Origin: JBBRTJ01 sp038244535
GTDB taxonomy: Bacteria > Actinomycetota > Acidimicrobiia > Acidimicrobiales > Ilumatobacteraceae
Reading direction: 5' to 3'
DNA length: 31,599 nucleotides
Assembly (NCBI GenBank): GCA_038244535.1
Contig: JBBRTJ010000036.1
Location: 1 to 31,599 of the forward strand
In this document: positions 23,506 through 29,731 of the stretch, piece by piece
Layout of the letters: each line of letters starts with the position of its first letter
Position numbering within the stretch: the stretch's first letter is position 1
Notes under the pieces: generated by a model
Seen by the model: only the letters and a program-made list of their open reading frames with translations
Databases searched by the model: none
What the model was told of the DNA's origin: nothing
Program-made: the position numbers and the translations under genes

Positions 23506-24320
23506 GCGCGCCCGTGGCTGGGGCGGTGTTCGCTGCGCTGAAGGACGCGCTGCTCACCGAGCGCCCCGTGGCGCTCTGCACGGTCATCCGCGGTGGGCAG
23601 GTCGGCGCCACCCTGCTCGTTCAGCCGGGGGCCGAGTCCCTCGGCACGCTCGGGCACCCCGAGCTCGACCGGGTCGCGACCCGTGACGTGCTGGCCGAGC
23701 TGGAGGCGGGCCGCACCCTCACCCGTCACTACGGGCCCGAGGGCCAGGCCAACCCCGACGAGACCATGGGCGATCGCGTCGAGGTCTTCGTCGAGAGCTT
23801 CGCTCCCCCGCCCCAGATGGTCATCTTCGGCGCCGTCGACTTCACGGCCGCGCTGGCCAAGGTGGCCAAGGTCCTCGGCTATCGGGTGACGGTCTGCGAT
23901 GCCCGCGAGGTGTTTGCCACCAAGCGCCGCTTCCCCATGGCCGACGAGGTGGTCGTCGACTGGCCCAACCGCCTCCTGGCCCGCATCGGCTCCGAGCTCG
24001 GCCCCGCCGACGCCGTGTGCATCCTCACCCACGACCCCAAGTTCGACGTACCCGCGGTGCAAGGCGCCTTGGCCACCAGGGTCGGCTACATCGGCGTGAT
24101 GGGCAGCCGCGCCACGCACGACAAGCGCCTGCAACGGCTGGCCGAGGTCGGCATCGACGACCCGGTCGCGCTGAGCCGCTTGATGTCGCCGATCGGGCTC
24201 GACCTCGGCGCCCGATCACCCGAGGAGACCGCCGTCTCGATCTGCGCCGAGATCATCGCCCGCCACACCGGCAAGCAGGCTCCGTCGCTGCGCGACTCGA
24301 CGGGGCCCATCCACGCCTGA
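23502..24320 (+). CDS. XdhC/CoxF-family protein with Rossmann domain
   Basis: A 272-residue protein with a degenerate XdhC_CoxI domain (residues about 1-95: VALCTVIRGGQVGATLLV, then GTLGHPELD where the GGCVE cysteine would be) and a C-terminal XdhC Rossmann domain (about 105-250: MVIFGAVDFTAALAKVAKVLGYRVTVCDAR, then THDPKFDVPAV, YIGVMGSRATHDKR). The second domain is well conserved, while the first has lost its cysteines, so the metal-facing part is probably provided by the preceding small protein. It is probably required for cofactor insertion or sulfuration in the CoxL-type enzymes. GTG start. The last codons fall within the left arm of a terminator hairpin. The segment that ought to follow (mocA, coxG) is separated by an NlpC/P60 gene on the other strand. 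Confidence 0.9.
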   Translation: MSAPVAGAVFAALKDALLTERPVALCTVIRGGQVGATLLVQPGAESLGTLGHPELDRVATRDVLAELEAGRTLTRHYGPEGQANPDETMGDRVEVFVESFAPPPQMVIFGAVDFTAALAKVAKVLGYRVTVCDAREVFATKRRFPMADEVVVDWPNRLLARIGSELGPADAVCILTHDPKFDVPAVQGALATRVGYIGVMGSRATHDKRLQRLAEVGIDDPVALSRLMSPIGLDLGARSPEETAVSICAEIIARHTGKQAPSLRDSTGPIHA

Positions 24321-24346
24321 GCACAGGCGCTGACAGGCCCCGTCGA
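24297..24346. terminator. Two-tier hairpin between convergent xdhC and NlpC/P60 genes
   Basis: The outer arms TCGACGGGGCC (24297-24307) and GGCCCCGTCGA (24336-24346) are perfect complements. Inside, CGCCTG (24314-24319) and CAGGCG (24324-24329) form a second stem with a 4-base loop; the two tiers are separated by symmetric 6-base bulges. It overlaps the xdhC-type gene's stop and ends eight bases before the stop of the convergent gene, so it probably serves both. Confidence 0.75.
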
Positions 24347-24354
24347 GGGTCGGT

Positions 24355-25056
24355 TCAGCCGAGGGCGTTGAGAAGGCGGAGGTTGGGCGATTCGGACAGA
24401 CGGACCCGCACGCGCTCGCCGGTGTAGGGCGCCTCGACCATGGCGACGCCGACGCCGAGGTACAGCTCGACGTGACCGGGGTAGTAGCCCACGTCGCCGG
24501 GCAGGGCCTGACCGACAGGCACCTCGGGCAGCGAACCGCGCAACATCTCGGAGTTGCGGGCGACCGACACCCCGGCCTGCTGCCAGGCCCAGTTGACGAG
24601 CCCGGAGCAGTCGAACCCCGAGTCCGGCGATCCACTCAACCAGCGGTAACGGACGCCGACCTGGGAGAGAGCGGACAGCACTGCGACCAGCCGGGCATCG
24701 GTCGTGCCGGCCCACGCCGCATCGAGGCTTGCGGCGACCACGCCGATCCTGGTCGCCACCTGGGCGACCACGACCTGGCGGTCGGTGATGGCGCGCCCCT
24801 CGAGGGCGGCCATGACGGGATCGAGCCCGTCACGACGACCGGTGACGTCGGGCGGGGCTGCCGCCTGAGCTGCTCGAAGGTTCCACAGCGACTGGCGGGC
24901 GGCGCCGGCGGCGTCGGCCAGGGGGTCGGCGATCCGAACCGTCAGCAGGGCGCTGGCGGGTGGAGCGGTGATGACGGCAGTGGTGGCACCGATCCCCAGC
25001 AGGGAACCGGCAGCAATGGCAACGCGCCCAACAGCGCGAACTTTGAATGCACTCAC
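24355..25056 (-). CDS. Secreted NlpC/P60 (C40) peptidoglycan endopeptidase
   Basis: A 233-residue cell-wall hydrolase. I chose the GTG at 25056 because an AGGAGGAGGT site (25065-25074 on the complement) lies eight bases upstream, and a signal peptide follows directly (MSAFKVRAVGRVAIAAGSLL, cleavage after about residue 36 near PASA). A longer open frame to 25155 lacks these features. Residues 40-115 are helical. The NlpC/P60 domain runs from about residue 118, beginning LSALSQVGVRYRWLSGSP, with catalytic Cys150 (FDCSGLVNWAW) and His195 (GHVELYLG). It probably cuts stem peptides during division or growth. It interrupts the cox accessory genes on the opposite strand, and its leader can fold (see regulatory entries). 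Confidence 0.9.
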   Translation of the reverse strand: MSAFKVRAVGRVAIAAGSLLGIGATTAVITAPPASALLTVRIADPLADAAGAARQSLWNLRAAQAAAPPDVTGRRDGLDPVMAALEGRAITDRQVVVAQVATRIGVVAASLDAAWAGTTDARLVAVLSALSQVGVRYRWLSGSPDSGFDCSGLVNWAWQQAGVSVARNSEMLRGSLPEVPVGQALPGDVGYYPGHVELYLGVGVAMVEAPYTGERVRVRLSESPNLRLLNALG

Positions 25057-25062
25057 GAATGA

Positions 25063-25109
25063 GCACCTCCTCCTGGGCGCCCACGAGAAGTGGGCGGGTC
25101 GGTAGGTGC
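25063..25109 (-). promoter_or_regulatory. 5' leader hairpin that can mask the ribosome-binding site of the NlpC/P60 gene
   Basis: On the minus strand GCACCT (109-104 of 25100s) can pair with AGGTGC (25068-25063), the end of the AGGAGGAGGT ribosome site. Between them is a perfect 7-bp stem, CGCCCAC-ttctc-GTGGGCG (25096-25078). This would place part of the Shine-Dalgarno region in a stem. Leaders of NlpC/P60 and Rpf genes in actinobacteria often carry c-di-AMP (ydaO/yuaA) riboswitches. I cannot confirm that aptamer by eye. Confidence 0.4.
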
Positions 25110-25164
25110 CCCCCAATCCGTCGGGGAGCCGGTGGAGGGCCGAAGCCTCGACCACCGCGTTTGT

Positions 25165-25180
25165 GTTACGGAATCATGAC
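25165..25180. promoter_or_regulatory. Possible MtrA-like direct repeat in the NlpC/P60-mocA intergenic region
   Basis: GTTAC-ggaatc-ATGAC is an imperfect direct repeat with 11-bp spacing in an AT-richer patch between two divergent genes. The MtrA response regulator of actinobacteria controls NlpC/P60 and Rpf genes through loosely conserved direct repeats. The match is weak and the assignment is inference. Confidence 0.25.
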
Positions 25181-25242
25181 GGTCTAGCCCATGGACCGGG
25201 TCGGTACAAGGCACCCCCGGCGCGACTGCCACGATCGCGCCG

Positions 25243-25833
25243 ATGGCAACCGATGGTTCGACGTCCCGAGCCGGGGTCGCGGCGGTGCTCCTGGCGGCAG
25301 GGGCGGGGAGCCGTTTCGTGGCCGAGTGGCCCAAGCTCGCCGCTCCGCTACGGGGTCGACCGCTGGCCGCGTGGGCCGTCGACGCAGCCGCCGATGCGGG
25401 CCTCGACGAGCTGCTCGTGGTGGTGCAGCCGGGTCAGGACCTGGTGTGGCTGCAACGCACGGCCACGATCGTCGTGTGCGATCGCTGGCACGAAGGGCAG
25501 GCCTTGTCCGTGCAGGCTGCGGTGACACATGCCCGCGCCGCCGGGCACGACGCGATCGTCGTGGGCCTCGCCGACCAACCGTTCATCCCCAGCGCCGCAT
25601 GGCGGTTGGTTGCAGGTGCAACCACCTCGCCCATCGCCGTGGCGACCTACGGCGGCCGACGGCGCAACCCCGTGCGCCTGGCCGCGACGGTGTGGGACCG
25701 GCTGCCCGTGGCCGGCGACGAAGGCGCCCGATCGTTGATCGCCCGTGAGCCAACGCTCGTAGTCGAAGTACCCTGCCCCGGCGACCCGGTCGACATCGAC
25801 ACCTTGGAGGAACTGCAGCAATGGAGCTCGTGA
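25243..25833 (+). CDS. mocA: MobA-like NTP transferase, probable molybdenum cofactor cytidylyltransferase
   Basis: A 196-residue nucleotidyltransferase. The N-terminal motif LLAAGAGSRFVAEWPKLAAPL (residues about 16-36) is the LAAGxSxRxG...PK nucleotide-binding signature; GLADQPFIP and RRNPVRL follow. It has the MocA pattern and not MobA's, which fits CTP use to make molybdopterin cytosine dinucleotide, the cofactor form used by CoxL-type enzymes. Purine salvage or other MobA-like transferases are alternatives. The ATG at 25243 has no ribosome-binding site. It overlaps coxG by 13 bases and is surely coexpressed with it. The 18-bp palindrome at 25607-25624 lies within the gene. Confidence 0.87.
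   Translation: MATDGSTSRAGVAAVLLAAGAGSRFVAEWPKLAAPLRGRPLAAWAVDAAADAGLDELLVVVQPGQDLVWLQRTATIVVCDRWHEGQALSVQAAVTHARAAGHDAIVVGLADQPFIPSAAWRLVAGATTSPIAVATYGGRRRNPVRLAATVWDRLPVAGDEGARSLIAREPTLVVEVPCPGDPVDIDTLEELQQWSS
25607..25624. repeat. Intragenic 18-bp palindrome, copy 2 (in mocA)
   Basis: TGGTTGCAGGTGCAACCA is a perfect palindrome with 8-bp arms around GG. It encodes V-A-G-A-T using GTT, GCA, GGT and GCA, which look rare in this genome. It is 17 of 18 identical to the minus-strand reading of 30571-30588 and 16 of 18 to 2238-2255. Confidence 0.65.
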
Positions 25834-26549
25834 ACGACTTCGAGGTGAACGTGCCGATCGACGAGGCGTGGGCCACGCTCACCGACGTCGAAAAGATCGC
25901 CCCGTGCCTGCCTGGCGCACAGCTGCAGGAGATCGAGGGTGATGTCTACCGGGGCGTCGTCAAGATCAAGGTCGGTCCCATCACTGCGCAGTTCAAGGGT
26001 CAGGCCACCTTTCAGGAGAAGGACGCGGTGGCCCACAAGGCGGTGCTGAAGGCCGAGGGCCGCGACACCGGGGGCAAGGGCAATGCGTCTGCGCTCATCA
26101 CGCTGCAGCTCACGCCTCAGGGACCGTCATCCACCAAGGCCTCGGTCACCACCGACCTCACCATCACCGGCAAGGTCGCCCAGTTCGGCCGAGGCGCCCT
26201 GGTCGACGTCAGCAGCAAGCTGCTCAGCCAGTTCGTCGACCAGCTCCACGACAAGGTGCTCCACCCGACCGACGATGTCGCCCCGGCCGATGTCGCCCCG
26301 GCCGATGTCGCCCCGGCCGAGGCCCCAACGGACCAAGCCCCAACGGACCAAGCCTCGGGAGCCGAGGCGGCTGTGGCGTCTGATCCGCCCGCCATCAAGA
26401 TCGTGAGCCACGCCGCGACCGAGCCCGTCGACCTTCTCAGTGCCGCCGGGGCGCCACTGGCCAAGCGACTGATCCCCCTCGTGGCCGGTTTGATCGTGGT
26501 GCTGCTGGTGCTGCGCCGCCTCCGCCGGCGCCACCAGTCGGCTGACTGA
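25821..26549 (+). CDS. coxG: CoxG/SRPBCC-family protein with C-terminal membrane anchor
   Basis: A 242-residue protein. Residues 1-145 form an SRPBCC (START-like) domain of the carbon monoxide dehydrogenase subunit G family: MELVNDFEVNVPIDEAWATL, CLPGAQLQEIEGDVYRGVVK, KVGPITAQFKGQ, and VAQFGRGALVDVSSKLLSQF. A Pro/Ala/Asp-rich linker (about 150-185) follows with three DVAPA units and two APTDQ units encoded by exact 15-bp repeats. A hydrophobic helix near residues 213-232 (LIPLVAGLIVVLLVL) ends in an Arg-rich tail, giving a cytoplasmic domain tethered to the membrane. In Oligotropha, CoxG helps attach CO dehydrogenase to the membrane; here it may do so for the form II enzymes. DUF501 begins 14 bases after its stop. 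Confidence 0.92.
   Translation: MELVNDFEVNVPIDEAWATLTDVEKIAPCLPGAQLQEIEGDVYRGVVKIKVGPITAQFKGQATFQEKDAVAHKAVLKAEGRDTGGKGNASALITLQLTPQGPSSTKASVTTDLTITGKVAQFGRGALVDVSSKLLSQFVDQLHDKVLHPTDDVAPADVAPADVAPAEAPTDQAPTDQASGAEAAVASDPPAIKIVSHAATEPVDLLSAAGAPLAKRLIPLVAGLIVVLLVLRRLRRRHQSAD
26274..26318. repeat. 15-bp tandem repeat in the coxG linker, three copies
   Basis: GATGTCGCCCCGGCC occurs three times exactly, encoding DVAPA each time. It lies in the linker between the SRPBCC domain and the membrane helix. The exact DNA identity suggests recent slippage-type expansion. Confidence 0.9.
26322..26351. repeat. 15-bp tandem repeat in the coxG linker, two copies
   Basis: GCCCCAACGGACCAA occurs twice exactly and encodes APTDQ, directly after the three-copy repeat at 26274-26318. 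It belongs to the same variable-length linker. Confidence 0.9.
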
Positions 26550-26562
26550 GCGCGACCCTGCG

Positions 26563-27045
26563 GTGCTCCTGAGCTCCGAGCACGAGCGCGAGCAGGTCAC
26601 CGCGCTCCTCGGTCGCGAGCCGCGGGGCGCCTTCAAGGTGGTGGTGCGGACGCCCGTCGGCCGTCCTGTCGTGCTCCGCAACCACCCCATCCTCGATGAC
26701 GGCACGCCCATGCCGACGCGCTGGTGGTTGCTGGTCGGTGATGCCCACCTCGCGGTCAGCCGCCTCGAGGCCGCCGGCGGTGTGCGGGCCGCCGAGCGCG
26801 CCATCGACCCGGTTGCCATCGCCGACGCCCACGCCCGCTACGCGGCCGAGCGCGACGCCGACATCCCCGCAGACCACCACGGCCCTCGGCCGAGCGGTGG
26901 CGTCGGCGGCACCCGCACCGGGGTCAAGTGCCTGCACGCCCACTACGCGTGGTTCCTGGCCGGCGGCGACGATCCGGTCGGCCGCTGGGTCGACGAGCGG
27001 CTCCGGGCCGACGCCCCTCGGGACGAATCGGAGGCCGGCTCATGA
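26563..27045 (+). CDS. DUF501 domain protein
   Basis: A 160-residue protein of a family restricted mainly to Actinomycetota, unknown in function. It shows the DUF501 features LLGREPRGAFKVVVRTPVGRP, VLRNHPILDDGTPMPTRWWL, the internal VSRLEAAGGVRAAE, and the C-terminal TGVKCLHAHYAWFLAGGDDPVG, with an invariant-looking Cys-Leu-His-Ala-His cluster that might bind metal. The GTG start has no ribosome-binding site; it lies 14 bases after coxG, so translation may depend on coxG readthrough. The stop overlaps the ppx ATG (ATGA). In M. tuberculosis (Rv1025) it sits between divIC and ppx2. Here its 3' neighbour is kept but its 5' neighbour is not. Confidence 0.92.
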   Translation: MLLSSEHEREQVTALLGREPRGAFKVVVRTPVGRPVVLRNHPILDDGTPMPTRWWLLVGDAHLAVSRLEAAGGVRAAERAIDPVAIADAHARYAAERDADIPADHHGPRPSGGVGGTRTGVKCLHAHYAWFLAGGDDPVGRWVDERLRADAPRDESEAGS

Positions 27046-27947
27046 TCGTCGCCGCAGTCGACATCGGCACCAACTCCGTGCGGCTCCTCGTGCGCGATGG
27101 CGACCGGGAGCTCACCCGGCTCCAGGTCATCACCCGGCTCGGCGCCGGTGTCGATCAGCACCGGACCCTTGCCGGCGATGCCATCGAGCGCACGCTCGTC
27201 GCCCTGCGCGCGTTCGGCTCGGAGGCCCGCAGCGTCGGAGCAACGTCGGTTCGGGCGGTCGCCACCTCGGCGGTGCGCGATGCCGCCAACCGCGCCGAGC
27301 TCGTCTCTGCAGCTGCCGAGGCGCTCGGGGGTCCCGTCGACGTGGTGTCGGGCGACGAAGAGGCGACGCTGTCGTTCCGGGGGGCGACGGCGGGTCGTTC
27401 GCCCGACGATGCCCCGTTCGCAGTGGTCGACATCGGCGGCGGCTCGACCGAATTCACCTTCGGTGACACCGCCCTGCTCGGGGCCACCTCGATCGACGTC
27501 GGCGCGGTGCGTCTGACCGAGTCGCAACTGGCATCCGACCCGCCTGCCGCCGAGGAGCTGACCAACGCGATCGGCATCGCCCAGGAGCACCTCACCGACG
27601 TGCTGCGCGACCTTCCGATGCTGCCCACGGCGCGGACGGTCATCGGCGTCGGTGGCACCATCACCACCATCGCCGCCGTCGAGCTCGGGCTGACCCACTA
27701 CGACCGCAGGGCGGTCGACGGCTTCCGGCTGAGCCGCGCCGCCGCCGAAGACGTCTTTCGCACGCTGGCCACCGAGGCGCTCGCCGACCGGGTCCACAAC
27801 CCCGGCCTCCAGCCCGAGCGGGCTGACATCATCGTCGGTGGGTGCTGCATCGTCGTGGCCCTGATGCGCCGCCTCGGTCTCGACGAGATCGTCGTGAGCG
27901 AGCGCGACCTGCTCGACGCGGTCGCCGCCGAGCTGCTCGGCCCGTGA
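27042..27947 (+). CDS. Ppx/GppA phosphatase family protein (exopolyphosphatase-like)
   Basis: A 301-residue ASKHA-fold phosphatase, the short single-unit type found in actinobacteria. The first phosphate-binding loop is AAVDIGTNSVRLLV (residues 4-17). Further marks are VRAVATSAVRDAANR, VVSGDEEATLSFRGA, the second loop VVDIGGGSTEFTFG, and GVGGTITTIAAVEL. It is expected to hydrolyse polyphosphate or pppGpp/ppGpp-type substrates; the two activities cannot be separated by sequence here, and short Ppx2-like proteins are reported to be weak polyphosphatases. The ATG overlaps DUF501 by four bases. A 55-bp gap and a possible new promoter separate it from the aminotransferase. Confidence 0.93.
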   Translation: MIVAAVDIGTNSVRLLVRDGDRELTRLQVITRLGAGVDQHRTLAGDAIERTLVALRAFGSEARSVGATSVRAVATSAVRDAANRAELVSAAAEALGGPVDVVSGDEEATLSFRGATAGRSPDDAPFAVVDIGGGSTEFTFGDTALLGATSIDVGAVRLTESQLASDPPAAEELTNAIGIAQEHLTDVLRDLPMLPTARTVIGVGGTITTIAAVELGLTHYDRRAVDGFRLSRAAAEDVFRTLATEALADRVHNPGLQPERADIIVGGCCIVVALMRRLGLDEIVVSERDLLDAVAAELLGP

Positions 27948-27987
27948 CCAAGCCCGCTCCGGCAGGGTTAGGGCCGAGCCAGGTCGT

Positions 27988-27993
27988 TACGAT
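27988..27993 (+). promoter_or_regulatory. Candidate -10 box for a leaderless aminotransferase transcript
   Basis: TACGAT ends nine bases before the ATG at 28003. No Shine-Dalgarno sequence is present, so the transcript may begin at the start codon. A -35 is not evident. Confidence 0.35.
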
Positions 27994-28002
27994 CCCGCCC
28001 CG

Positions 28003-29109
28003 ATGACCACCCCTTTCGCCGACCGGCTCCTGATGGGCCCCGGCCCCGGCAACCCCTACCCGGAGGTGATCGGCGCCTTCACGAGGCCGGTGCTCGGTCA
28101 CCTCGATCCTGACTTCGTCGCCCTGCTCGACGAGACGTGCGCCCGTCTGCGCACGGTGTTCCGAACGGGCAACGACCTCACCTTGCCGATCAGCGGCACG
28201 GGGTCGGCAGGCATGGAAGCCGCCTTCGTCAACGTGCTGGCGCCGGGCGACGTGGCGGTGGTCGGTGTCAACGGCGTGTTCGGTGGCCGCATGGCCGAGG
28301 TGGCGCGACGTTGCGGTGCCGAGGTGGTGCGCGTCGAGGCCGATTGGGGCACCCCCATCGACCCCCAGCGCCTGCTCGACGCCCACCCGGATCCCAAGGT
28401 GATCGCCGTGGTCCACGCCGAGACCTCTACGGGCGTGCGCAACGACATCGCTCCCCTTGGTGCGGCCAAGGGCGATGCGCTGCTCCTCGTCGACTGCGTC
28501 ACCTCCCTCGGTGGCATCCCGGTCGAGATCGATGGCTGGGACGTCGACATCGCCTACTCGGGCACGCAGAAGTGCCTCGGCGTCCCACCCGGCCTCTCGC
28601 CGTTCACCATCTCGCCGCGGGCGCTCGAACGGCTCGTGCCGCTGTGTCAGAGCTGGTACCTCGACCTGTCCCTCATCGCCGCCTACGTGTCAGCCGCGGC
28701 TGCCGGTGGCGCGTCGCGCACGTACCACCACACCGCTCCGATCTCGATGGTCTACGGCCTCCACGCCGGACTCGGGGCCGTCCTCGACGAGGGGCTCGAA
28801 GCATCGTGGGCCCGTCATGCTGCCTGTGGCCAGGCGCTTCAGGACGGCCTCGTGGCCATGGGCTTCGAGCTCTTCGCCGCCGAGGGTCACCGCCTCCCCG
28901 AGCTGACCACGGTGTGGATGCCCGAGGGCATCGACGAGGCGGCGGTGCGTCGAGCGCTCCTGCTCCGCCACGGCATCGAGGTCGGTGGTGGCCTCGGCGC
29001 CTACGCCGGGCGCATGTGGCGCATCGGCTGCATGGGCCACACCGCCCGCATCCGCAACGTCGAGACGTTGCTCGCCGCCATCTCGGCCGAGACCGGTCGC
29101 CGCCCGTGA
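28003..29109 (+). CDS. Class V aminotransferase (alanine/serine-glyoxylate aminotransferase type)
   Basis: A 368-residue PLP enzyme. It opens MTTPFADRLLMGPGPGNPYP, the typical GPGP start of alanine-glyoxylate aminotransferases. Other marks are SGTGSAGMEAAFVNVL (cofactor phosphate loop), AETSTGVRNDI, Asp164 in LLLVDCVTSLGG, and the Schiff-base Lys190 in SGTQKCLGVPPG. The C-terminal part has GGLGAYAGRMWRIGCMGH, also typical. It would move an amino group to glyoxylate or pyruvate, but substrate choice (serine, alanine, aspartate or purine-derived ureidoglycine) cannot be read from sequence. The start is ATG at 28003. Its stop overlaps the acetyltransferase GTG by four bases. Confidence 0.92.
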   Translation: MTTPFADRLLMGPGPGNPYPEVIGAFTRPVLGHLDPDFVALLDETCARLRTVFRTGNDLTLPISGTGSAGMEAAFVNVLAPGDVAVVGVNGVFGGRMAEVARRCGAEVVRVEADWGTPIDPQRLLDAHPDPKVIAVVHAETSTGVRNDIAPLGAAKGDALLLVDCVTSLGGIPVEIDGWDVDIAYSGTQKCLGVPPGLSPFTISPRALERLVPLCQSWYLDLSLIAAYVSAAAAGGASRTYHHTAPISMVYGLHAGLGAVLDEGLEASWARHAACGQALQDGLVAMGFELFAAEGHRLPELTTVWMPEGIDEAAVRRALLLRHGIEVGGGLGAYAGRMWRIGCMGHTARIRNVETLLAAISAETGRRP

Positions 29110-29693
29110 TCCGGCTGCACGGCAAGCGGATCATGCTCCGCCCGCTCGTGGTGGCCGACTTCGCTCAGTGGAGCGAGGTGCGAGTCCGCAACGAGGGCTG
29201 GCTGCTCAAGTGGGAGCCCCAGCGGCTCGCGGGCCAGCCCGACCCAACCCGCGATCGGGATGCCTTCGCCGTGCGCAGCGCCGCCCGCGAGCGCGAGCGC
29301 CAGCTCGGCGCTGGCTACGGGTTCGGGATCTTCGTGGACGGCGCCTTCGCCGGCGAGATCAACCTCAACTCGATGCAGCGCGGTCCGTTCCAGAACGCCT
29401 ACGTCGGGTATTGGATCGACGAGGCCCGCGCCGGCAACAGCTACATGCCCGAGGCCGTGGTGGTGGTGTGCAAGTACGGCTTCGAGGAGCTGCGCCTGCA
29501 CCGCCTGCAGATCGCCATCATCCCCCGCAACAGCAACAGCCGCCGGGTGATGGAGAAGCTCCGCTACCGCGAGGAGGGCATCGCGGAGCGCTACCTCGAG
29601 ATCAACGGGACGTGGGAGGACCACGTCCGGTACGCCATCACCTCGGAGGAGTGGGAGAAGCGGCGCGCCGAGCTGCACCGAGACTGGCTCTAG
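29106..29693 (+). CDS. GNAT N-acetyltransferase, RimJ/RimL type
   Basis: A 195-residue acetyltransferase. GTG at 29106 overlaps the aminotransferase stop (GTGA). It begins IRLHGKRIMLRPLVVADFAQW, the usual RimJ/RimL opening, followed by FGIFVDGAFAGEINLNSM, the NAYVGYWIDEARAGNSYMPEAV acetyl-CoA-site region, LHRLQIAIIPRNSNSRRVMEKL, and an FEELRL helix. The family acetylates N-termini of ribosomal proteins or small amines. A role in protein N-terminal modification is likely, but the target is unknown. The tail KRRAELHRDWL is charged. Confidence 0.9.
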   Translation: MIRLHGKRIMLRPLVVADFAQWSEVRVRNEGWLLKWEPQRLAGQPDPTRDRDAFAVRSAARERERQLGAGYGFGIFVDGAFAGEINLNSMQRGPFQNAYVGYWIDEARAGNSYMPEAVVVVCKYGFEELRLHRLQIAIIPRNSNSRRVMEKLRYREEGIAERYLEINGTWEDHVRYAITSEEWEKRRAELHRDWL

Positions 29694-29714
29694 CTCCTTG
29701 TCATGGTTGAGCGT

Positions 29715-29730
29715 CCCCGGTGTCCCGGGG
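29715..29730. terminator. Short hairpin between convergent genes
   Basis: CCCCGG-tgtc-CCGGGG forms a 6-bp all-GC stem between the acetyltransferase stop (29693) and the DUF885 stop (29732). It probably serves as a shared terminator. No T-tract. Confidence 0.5.
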
Positions 29731-29731
29731 T

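Noticed and set aside
23188..24320. Considered as one xdhC gene broken by a frameshift
   Set aside because: The second gene has its own degenerate N-terminal XdhC_CoxI domain and a clean GTGA overlap, so two genes are more likely than a frameshift.
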